A stretch of 64,000 nt of DNA from Vicia villosa (Eukaryota > Streptophyta > Magnoliopsida > Fabales > Fabaceae), in contig NC_081183.1 of NCBI RefSeq assembly GCF_029867415.1, forward strand, positions 141,321,951 through 141,385,950, written 5' to 3'. The notes beneath the pieces were generated by a model that worked only from the letters and a program-made list of their open reading frames with translations, ran no database searches and was not told the origin of the DNA. Of the stretch, positions 57,101 to 64,000 are shown piece by piece. Positions within the stretch are counted from its first letter, which is position 1; every line of letters starts with the position of its first letter. The position numbers and the translations under genes were made by a program.

Positions 57101-58228
57101 AAGCTCAAACGCTCCTTATACGGTTTGAAACAAGCGCCTAGAGCATGGTATGAAAAATTTCGCTCCACTCTACTTGGGTTTTCCTTTACTCAGAGTCAGT
57201 ACGATTCTTCTCTATTTATTCATAGAACATCTACTGGAATTGTCCTACTTCTTCTGTATGTTGATGATATGATTATTACTGGTTCTGATCATGCTTCCAT
57301 TCAAAGCCTTAAACAGCAGTTACAAGCAGCGTTTCATATGAAAGATCTTGGTAATTTGCATTATTTTCTTGGTCTTGAGGTTAATTCTACATCCAAGGGC
57401 ATATTCCTCCATCAACACAAGTATGCCACAGATTTAATTTCTATGGCTGGTCTGCAATCGGCTAATCCAGTAGATACTCCTCTTGAGGTTAATGTTAAAT
57501 ATCATCGTGATGATGGTGATCTGTTGCATGATCCTTTATTGTATCGTCAACTCGTGGGTAGCCTTAATTACTTGACTATTACTCGCCCTGACATATCATT
57601 TGCTGTTCAACAAGTAAGTCAATTCATGCACTCTCCTCGCCACCTACACCTGGCAGCAGTTCGACGTATAATTCGTTACTTGAAGGGAAGCTCTCATCGT
57701 GGTTTATTCTTTCCTACTGGCGTTCCTCTTAAATTGAGTGCTTATAGTGATGCCGATTGGGTAGGGTGCCCTGATACTCGACGATCTGTCACTGGTTGGT
57801 GCATGTTTCTTGGCTCTTCATTGATCTCATGGAAAAGTAAGAAACAAGCGAGAGTCTCTAAATCTTCTACTGAATCTGAGTATCGTGCCATGTCTGCTGC
57901 TTGTTCTGAAATAATTTGGCTTCGTGGTCTTTTGGCTGAACTTGGATTTTCTCAAATAGAGCCAACTTCACTTTATGCTGACAATACAAGTGCCATCCAA
58001 ATTGTTGCGAATCCTGTTTTTCATGAACGCACCAAACATATTGAAGTTGATTGTCACTCAATCCGTGACGCTTATGATGACAGAATAATATCACTTCCTC
58101 ATGTCAGTACTCAGTTGCAGATTGCAGATATTCTTACCAAGGCTGTTCCGCGTCCACGTCATCAGTTTCTTGTTAGCAAATTGATGCTCATTGACAAGCA
58201 GCATCAATTTGAGGGGGGATGTGAATAG
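54170..58228 (+). CDS. Copia gag-pol polyprotein, 1352 codons, intact
   Basis: One uninterrupted frame. Gag: UBN2-type core (YLVWEFQFRMYVKGKGLW) and two CCHC knuckles (C236-C249, C254-C267). Protease: DSGA at 335-338. Pre-integrase: WHRKLGHPN. Integrase: DVWG, DSGGEY and NTPQQNGMAERKN, i.e. the D,D,E residues. RT: LDVKNAFLHGDL and YVDD (57257-57268). RNase H: SDADW, STESEYRA, ADNTSAI and HERTKHIEVD. Gene order protease-integrase-RT-RNase H is copia. It encodes all enzymes for reverse transcription and insertion. The stop codon lies nine bases inside the 3' LTR. The start is the first ATG after the leader repeats. Confidence 0.97.
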   Translation: MASEEEIDHICVRFTGKNYLVWEFQFRMYVKGKGLWSHLDDVSLAPLETTDLDAWEIEDAQIITWILGTIDPHMINNLRSFSTAQEMWNYLKRIYNLDNAAKRFQLELDIANYKQGNLSVQEYYSGFLNLWTEHSAVIHVDVPKSPLADVQEVYNTSRRNQFLMKLRAEFEVVRGALLNRNPVPSLDTCVGELLREEQRLATQGSMSRDVVISESAMFAYAPHSRGKGRDIRHVQCFSCKQFGHFAQSCSKKFCNYCKKRGHIISDCPTRPPRSTQRSVQAFSASTSSAVGPSIINPSNGGALQPEIIQQMVLSALSTLGIQGKSSNVSRPWFLDSGASNHMTASSEYLHNLHSYHGNQKIQIADGNALSITNVGDLNSDFRDVFVAPGLASNLLSVGQLVDNNCNVNFSRDGCLVQEQVSGKVVAKGPKVGRLFPLQFISSHLSLVCKNVLNSYEDWHRKLGHPNSAVLSHLFKNGLLGNKSVVSNASLSCSVCKLAKSKTLPFPPGAYRASSCFELIHSDVWGMSPVVSHARYKYFVTFIDDYSRFTWIYFLRSKSEVFSMFKKFLTYVETQFHESVKIFRSDSGGEYMSREFQEFLQQKGILSQRSCRNTPQQNGMAERKNRHLLDVTRTLLLQASVPPRFWVEALSTAVFLINRLPSTVIDLDSPFFRLFKIQPNYNDLHTFGCVCFVHLPPFERHKLGAQSVQCAFMGYSHSHKGFVCYDVTNHRFRISRNVTFFDNQFMFPCVSPVMNDIVTLPRFSIMHQSIERYKPGHVYVRKHKQQVPTPLPDAEPPPDPVMVEPRRSGRISRAPDRYSPDRYDSSHTSLTATLSSISIPTCYSQAVKDVRWIKAMNEELQALQENFTWDIVSCPPDVKPIGCKWVYSVKLNSDGSLNRFKARLVALGNKQEYGIDYDETFAPVAKMTSVRTVLSIAASNGWTLHQLDVKNAFLHGDLAEDIYMTPPQGLFPSSKGVCKLKRSLYGLKQAPRAWYEKFRSTLLGFSFTQSQYDSSLFIHRTSTGIVLLLLYVDDMIITGSDHASIQSLKQQLQAAFHMKDLGNLHYFLGLEVNSTSKGIFLHQHKYATDLISMAGLQSANPVDTPLEVNVKYHRDDGDLLHDPLLYRQLVGSLNYLTITRPDISFAVQQVSQFMHSPRHLHLAAVRRIIRYLKGSSHRGLFFPTGVPLKLSAYSDADWVGCPDTRRSVTGWCMFLGSSLISWKSKKQARVSKSSTESEYRAMSAACSEIIWLRGLLAELGFSQIEPTSLYADNTSAIQIVANPVFHERTKHIEVDCHSIRDAYDDRIISLPHVSTQLQIADILTKAVPRPRHQFLVSKLMLIDKQHQFEGGCE
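58211..58219 (+). other. Polypurine tract
   Basis: GAGGGGGGA directly before the 3' LTR; it primes plus-strand DNA synthesis and is also coding (E-G-G). Confidence 0.85.
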
Positions 58229-58336
58229 GAATTAGTTTAAATGTATTTATTTAGTGTAATTACCGATATAGCCCTGTAACCTTTATATATACGAGAAATA
58301 ATAATGAGAAAAGCATCAAGCCAAGAATTATTGACA
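58220..58336 (+). repeat. Copia 3' LTR (117 bp)
   Basis: TGTGAATAGGAATTAG to TTATTGACA. Its TATA region points into the remaining WAKL2 sequence. Confidence 0.95.
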
Positions 58337-59291
58337 TTTCAATATAGGTAACTACGATTGTAATGGAAGGTATTGTTGTAAGACTTCTTTGCCTTCACAT
58401 CTTTCAGAGTTTAATGCAACACTCAGAGGTTTAAGCGAACTGAGTAGTGGTGGGTGTGGTTATGCTTTAATTGCAAGTAGTAGTTATTTGTTAAGATTAG
58501 ATAGTCCAATTATGAGTAATTATGAGACTGAAGAGAAATTGAATGAGTTGAAGAATATGGAATATGCTCCCGTAGTGCTTGAGTGGGAGATTTTGAATGA
58601 TATGTTAACTAATTCCACATTTAAACTACCTCCAAATTGTTATGACTCCAACGTTACTTCTTTAAGTAACAGAAACACTGGTAGGCAATGTCGATGCTCG
58701 TCCTAGCAGCAAGACGATGACTATGACTCTCCCTACCCTGATGGAGAATACTATGGCAATCCATACATTGCTGGAGGCTGTAAAGGTTTTTCAATATCTT
58801 CCTTTTTATATTACAATATCATATCATGTTTTATTGCTCTAAGGAACAAACTAGTTTTCTAAAGAAATCAATTACAAATTGTCTTGGTATAGATTCTATC
58901 TGCTTCCATGCCCCATTTCAAATTCAATTTCACCTCAACAAAATATATATATGAGTTTTAAACTACTCAAGCTAACTTGGTTCTTTATTTCGGCAGATAC
59001 AGATACAGTTCCAAAGTACTACTTTCATAAGAATAATCGATGGAACAAGTGGGTCATTGTAGGTATGTACAAATTTCTTAAATGAATCATAATAATAATA
59101 ATTTTATTGCATTTCATCGAACTTGGTTGATTCTAAGCTAGAGTTTGGTGAATTAACATTTAATTGGTACTTATACAACTATAGGATCCCATTAATAGAA
59201 TCAATTATTTGAATTATACTCAATCAATCATAATATTTGTTTGAGAGTTGGTTTTAATACACACACGTGATTTATTATGACAAATATGCAG

Positions 59292-60487
59292 GAATTGCAT
59301 CAAGTCTCGGATCCATCGGTTTCCTCATCGGTCTACTGTTTTTGTACAAAGTTTTGAAACGAAGAATGATAAAGAAACGCAAGGAAAAATTCTTCAAAAG
59401 AAATGGTGGTTTGTTGTTGCAAAAAAGAATATCTTCAGGAGAAGTCAACATTGACAGAACCACTCTATTCACTTTAAGGGATTTAAAGAAAGCAACTGAC
59501 AATTTCAATAAGGATAGAATTCTTGGAAAGGGAGGCCAAGGCACTGTTTACAAAGGCATGTTGGTGGATGGTAAAATTGTTGCAGTGAAAAAGTTTAAGG
59601 TTGAAGGAAAGGTTGAAGAGTTCATAAATGAGTTTGTTATTCTTTCACAAATCAACAATAGAAATGTTGTTAAATTATTGGGGTGTTGTTTGGAGACAGA
59701 AATTCCTTTGCTTGTTTATGAATTCATTCCCAATGGCAATCTTTTTGAGTATTTGCATGATCAAAATGAGGACATACCAATGACATGGGACATGCGTTTG
59801 AGAATTGCTTGTGAAGTTGGTGGTGCTTTATTTTATTTGCACTCAGTTGCATCTCAACCAATTTATCATAGAGATGTCAAATCAACAAATATACTATTGG
59901 ATGAAAAGTATAGGGCAAAATTAGCCGACTTTGGAGCATCAAGAATAATTTCAATTGAAGCAACTCACCTTACCACAATGGTTCAAGGTACTTTTGGATA
60001 CTTAGACCCTGAATATTTTTACACTAGTCAATTTACAGAGAAAAGTGATGTTTACAGCTTTGGAGTAGTCCTTGCTGAACTTTTAACTGGTAAGAAACCA
60101 ATATCTTCTACAAAAATATCTGGGGAATCACAAAATTTAGCTTCCTATTTTGTTCAGTGTATAGAGGAGAATATGTTGTTTGACATAATGGACAAAAGGG
60201 TCACAAAAGGAGGGGAGAAAGAACATATCATTGCAGTTGCAAATCTTGCATATAGATGCTTAGAAATAAATGGAAGAAAACGACCAACTATGAAAGAAGT
60301 CACATTAGAATTGGAAGGGATTAGGGGATTCAATAAGAAGCTTAATGCACAGCCAAATGACAAGGAAATTGAGTTTTCTGGAATTGAACAATGCCAACCT
60401 TGGGATGGGTTTTCTGCATCAAATTCATTACCAATTATGAGTAGCCAAACACACTCGGAGGTTATGCACATTCTGGCAATAGAATAG
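59292..60487 (+). CDS. WAKL2 kinase exon, open and motif-complete
   Basis: After a TATGCAG acceptor the frame reads a membrane helix ([18 protein letters not shown]), a basic stop-transfer segment, then the kinase: [47 protein letters not shown], and ends HILAIE. It has no stop or frameshift and about 90% protein identity to WAKL1 by eye. It could be made only by a transcript or start codon that avoids the broken exon 1. In-frame sequence upstream to 59267 is intron. Confidence 0.85.
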
Positions 60488-60999
60488 TTGGTTTTCTTAA
60501 TTGTGTTTCTTTGGTATTAATTATTGTATCATTTGATTATAAATAAGAGTTTGCATAGGGAGGTAGTTATGGACAGTGAATTATATTTGATGTATTTAGT
60601 AATCATAAAGTCATTTGCTTGAGGTCTTGTGTGCAAATATGTGAGAATAAGTTTAAAAAAAAGATAATAGCATTGATGTAGTTTCTCTCCTTTTATTTCA
60701 TTTTTTTAAGTGAATGAACATATGCTATCTTGAAAGTGTGTGACACTACAAAGTTATCGTGATGGTTGATTGGTAGAAGTGGTTGATCCTGAAGTTGGTA
60801 TGTTGGAACAATCCAAAGATGCAGATACTGAGTCTTCAGTATGCCAGTACACATAGGCCCTTCTAGCACGAGGCTTGAAAGAGAGAAGTGATTAAGTCTG
60901 AAATCCGACCAATACGACTTGAGATCGACTTGACTTTGTAGGCGATTTGTTCCTCTATAGTTTTAATTCATAATATTTGTATAGAGTCTCTTGTAGGCG
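60488..60999. other. 3' flank of WAKL2
   Basis: No gene. The first 100 bp resemble the WAKL1 3' flank; 60600-60960 has no clear counterpart there. Confidence 0.5.
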
Positions 61000-61306
61000 C
61001 AATGATGCCTCAGAGGATTTAAGTATAATACAACTAAGGGAGTAGTTTATAGGCACAAGGATACCCCTAAGGGTTCTAGCATAATGTCCCGTAGGGAGTA
61101 TCCCTTAGGCACAAGGATACATCGTAGGATTCCAGAATAATGCTTTTGTAGATGCAGGGATACCCTAGAGGATTCCAACATAATGCCTAGTAGGGAGTAG
61201 CTCGTAGGCACAAAGATATCTCGGAGGGTTCCAGCAAAATACTCCGTATGAAATAGCCTATAAACGCAAGGATACTCTAGAGGGTTCCAATATCTTACCC
61301 CGTAAG
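61000..61306. repeat. Diverged minisatellite, about six units
   Basis: Units of roughly 40-57 bp follow a CAAGGATACC-C-GAGGGTTCCA-CATAATGCC-CGTAGG pattern. The last unit (about 61268-61306) matches the single unit downstream of WAKL1 (36690-36728). Confidence 0.8.
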
Positions 61307-61790
61307 TACTTAAATATGTTGTTGAGTCATTTGCATGGTTCATAGAATTGATGAGTTTAGTTAAGTTTTTCTTCTTTTATTGGTGTATCTATAGCTTTTG
61401 ACAAACTTGACAATTTTTGACATTTATCTTTCCTCATATCTGCTTTACTTCTCACACTAGCCATCAGCTGGCCTAACCTGACCTTATTTGTTGGTCGAGC
61501 TATACTTTGTGGCTGCTATTTGGCTCTGTCCTAATTTGGATAGTCCAATTGTTCCCAAATTTAAATTAAGAATATAGCTAACAAAACCTCTTTCATTATG
61601 ATGGCATATACCTTGCCATTGATTTAATTCTATTCCTATCCACTTTAGAGGCTCATATCATAACAAGTAATTTATTCGTTAATATATAATACTCATATAT
61701 ATAGAGAAATGTATTATGAAATATAATGAAGTTGTGTAGTCCAACAAATATGGAATAATGAAGGAACGTCATTATAAATTAACTTCAACA
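61307..61790. other. End of the duplicated segment
   Basis: Matches 36740-37260 downstream of WAKL1 in order, ending near GGAACGTCATTATAAATT. No gene. Confidence 0.75.
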
Positions 61791-62597
61791 TCCCAAATCC
61801 TTAGTTATTTAAATAACTTATTTTCAATACCATAAATTAGGATATTTTGTCGTAACCAAAAACTTATCACGTTACTAAAAAAAGAATCTAAGGATTGCTT
61901 TTTAGATTTTTCTATCAATTCTGTATCGATATCATCACAAAATGATCCAGTGGATTTTCATGAATATTTCACATTTTAACATATCATCACGAAATGATCC
62001 GGTGGATTTTCTCCCAAGGTATCATCAATTCAACCATAATAACATTGCATTTATTTTGCTCTCTTCGACCTTTTGTTTGGTTCCATAATAAAATTTATTA
62101 TTTCTTTGCTTCATTTCATCTTTTCTATCTACTATGGTTAGGTATTTTAATCGCCTATCTTGTTAATACCTTGACAACTTGTCGACACTTCTCTATATGC
62201 ATTATTAGCAACGGGTTGTTCCATAATAAAAAATGCTTAACATTGATAAGGACACAAACTAACTTTACACAAAAATGACCACTTACCGACAACCTTAACT
62301 AATACGGCTATTACTCTCAAGAATGGTCATTTATTGATAGTAACTGTTATGGGCCGACTACATCTACCTCAATCTGACCATGTCTTCATAGACCTTATTA
62401 CCATAAGATGAGAATGTCTCGGATTCATATCAGGTGTTCACTAACCTTTAAGAAGATTCTATTGACCACTGGACCATTCAAGATATAGGAGTAGGAGATC
62501 TATGCCTCCAACGCAACCAAAGGTCCATCGCATTCAACGTTGGAAAGAGAGAAAGACAATTATTCCTCTTGCTTGTATATACGGGATGTTGACATTT
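61791..62597. other. Intergenic sequence
   Basis: Nothing recognised. ATCATCACAAAATGATCC(A/G)GTGGATTTTC occurs twice (61932-61958 and 61985-62010), a short direct repeat. Confidence 0.4.
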
Positions 62598-64000
62598 CAC
62601 TACAAGAAAAAAATAGTTTTACGACACATGAGTTGCGACAGTTCCCATAAAACCGTCCTCATTCTTATATTGTGACAGTTATCACGACAGTTAGAGCCAA
62701 CTGTCGTAGATATTTAGGCATGTTGAGTAACATAATTGCGACAGTTACCAAAGAACCGTCATTTTTCCACACTCGCGACCATTAGAACAAGCTGTCGCGA
62801 CTACTTTGACCAATAATAATCATTACTTTTTTTAGTCTTTTATTTTCTCACTTTTTTCTTTCATTGTTTAATTTTCTTTTTCACTTTCATTAATTAATTT
62901 TAATAATAGTAATAATAATTACAATATTAATTACTAATTATAATTATATTAATACTAATAGTATTTATAATATAATAGTAATATCTATATATATATTTTC
63001 AATAAAAACATAATTGTAGCCCTTAAAAGAGATTCACGACGGTTCAACAACGGTCGGCCCAGTCTTTCTCCATTCCCGCAAAAGTTTTGAGAAATTTTAG
63101 GCTACGACGGTTGAAAATACAGTCGTCCCTCTAAATTCTAAAAGAAGGCGCTTAGACATTTGGACAAAGTGGGAAAAGTAGCTTCAGTCTCTCAGCTGTG
63201 AATCTCTAAGCCCTGAATCGCACTCTCAACTGTAAATCTCTAAACCCTAAGTTCTCAAACCGCCATCCCTCTGCAACAGTGAATATCTCTCTCAGCCGCG
63301 CATCTCTCTCAGCTTCGAGCTTTCCTCTCTCAGCCGCCACCACAAATCTTTCTTAACAGGTTTGTCTTCCATCTGTATAAGTTGTGGATTTGCGGGAAAA
63401 TGTTCCGTGCGTGATACAGTTTAACGTGAAAATATGATGTCTAAACATGGTTATTAATTGAGTCAAGGGTTTTGAATTTTAGTTAGGATTTGATTTGTTA
63501 GGGTTTATTTTTTTACGCAAGGGTTCCATTTTGACAATAGGGATTCCAATTTTTAATGAACTTTTGTTTGTATGGTGTATTGATAATGTACAGGTTTCTC
63601 TCTGTGTTGTTCATGAGATTGTATTTTTAAGCCTTTAGGTAGGTTTAGAGTTTTTAAAAACTTTTGATTAGATTTTTATGGTTGAATTGGTTTCAAACCT
63701 ATAATGTACTTTTGATTGATTGAATTTTAGAAGATTGTTGAGTTTGTCACTGAACAAGTCAATGAAATTAATCAGTACTATTCAACATTGGCTAAGTTAC
63801 TGGGCCAACCTTATGAAAATATGTACCTTGAAAGCTTATTCTCCATGGCTTGGAAATTTGGAAAGTTTTAAATGATACCGTCGGTACGATACTCACCAAT
63901 ATCATCATTTTATGTTTTTGTTTATAGTGAAGAGAAGGTAGCTCTGGTTGTGTTCTCCAGCCTGTGTCCAGCTCTAAGATGAATCAATTCTTCTCCAAGC
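62598..64000 (+). mobile_element. Left end of CACTA (En/Spm) transposon
   Basis: CACTACAAGAAAAAA at 62598 is the standard CACTA terminus. The next 500 bp hold subterminal repeats GCGACAGTT, ACCGTC, CTGTCGC and ACGACGGTT in both orientations. From 63170 a CT-rich, UTR-like stretch (TCTCTCAGCCG repeats) ends TTCTTAACAG^GTTTGT, a possible exon edge. No transposase domain is readable before the window edge, and the right end is outside. Confidence 0.85.

Larger units (their letters stand above)
53559..58336 (+). mobile_element. Intact young copia element in WAKL2 exon 1
   Basis: 4778 bp, two 117-bp LTRs differing at two positions, 5-bp target duplication TTTCA (53554-53558 and 58337-58341), primer site, purine tract and one full-length open frame. 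Removing element and one TTTCA makes exon 1 align with WAKL1 across the junction. Very short LTRs and a total below 5 kb fit the Ale/Retrofit lineage. All parts needed for transposition appear present. Confidence 0.95.
53088..60487 (+). pseudogene. WAK-like receptor kinase WAKL2 (three lesions)
   Basis: Duplicate of WAKL1 with the same three-exon plan. Exon 1 is 53088-53558 plus 58342-58785, exon 2 58997-59062, exon 3 59292-60487, all with GT-AG junctions in matching phase. It has a signal peptide, cysteine-rich GUB_WAK domain, membrane helix and RD kinase. Three breaks lie in exon 1. An A10 run at 53373-53382 leaves the frame one base short compared with WAKL1. A 4778-bp copia element lies at 53559-58336. 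A TAG at 58704-58706 falls where the frame otherwise continues (QQDDDYD...NPYIAGGC). Exons 2 and 3 are undamaged. The A-run lesion could be a sequencing error; the other two are solid. Confidence 0.9.

Noticed and set aside
59267..59291. In-frame extension of the WAKL2 kinase frame upstream of the acceptor
   Set aside because: It is intron: the TATGCAG acceptor and WAKL1 comparison place the exon start at 59292.

Overview
This is a plant nuclear window dominated by transposable elements, with one intact host gene. The evidence is tandem wall-associated-kinase-like (WAKL) receptor kinase genes with GT-AG introns, many plant LTR retrotransposons, MITEs, a Helitron and a CACTA end. LTRs opening TGTCATACC, a primer site TGGCGACTCTGCTGGGGA and Ogre-like repeats point to a legume, probably of the pea/vetch group. 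That placement is inference. A run of exactly 100 N (13047-13146) is a scaffold gap, so the two sides may not be adjacent.

Layout. 1-13046: nested Ty3/gypsy debris on both strands. It includes a long Ogre-type LTR (6011-12086) with its primer site and the start of gag, cut off by the gap. 13147-17435: AT-rich sequence with three well-bounded non-autonomous DNA elements: a Stowaway MITE, a Mutator-type MITE inside it (9-bp duplication), and an 898-bp hAT element (8-bp duplication). 17436-33130: two decayed copies of one copia family lying tail to tail. The first carries a 4.9-kb Helitron in its 5' LTR and a solo LTR in its RNase H region. The Helitron holds fragments of psbP and of another host gene. 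34134-36588: intact WAKL gene (three exons, 727 codons). 37437-42122: 5'-truncated LINE and the 5' part of a Tekay-like gypsy element. 42855-43860: host-gene fragments, including tryptophan synthase alpha. 44343-52766: Ogre LTR fragment, MITEs, a possible LTR, a 1.9-kb Mutator-type element and a 1.1-kb hAT element. 53088-60487: second WAKL copy, broken by an A-run frameshift, a young intact copia element and a nonsense codon, but with an intact kinase exon. 60488-61790: duplicated flank with an expanded minisatellite. 62598-64000: left end of a CACTA transposon.

How it fits together. The two WAKL loci share promoter, exon structure and at least 0.7 kb of 3' flank, so they arose by segmental duplication, and transposons then remodelled the second. 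The most unusual sequence signal is in the transcribed U5/leader of the Ogre-type LTR. There, three families of short hairpins keep a constant loop while their stems change in complementary fashion. Separately, palindromic cassettes at the same place in two related gypsy LTRs differ completely in sequence.
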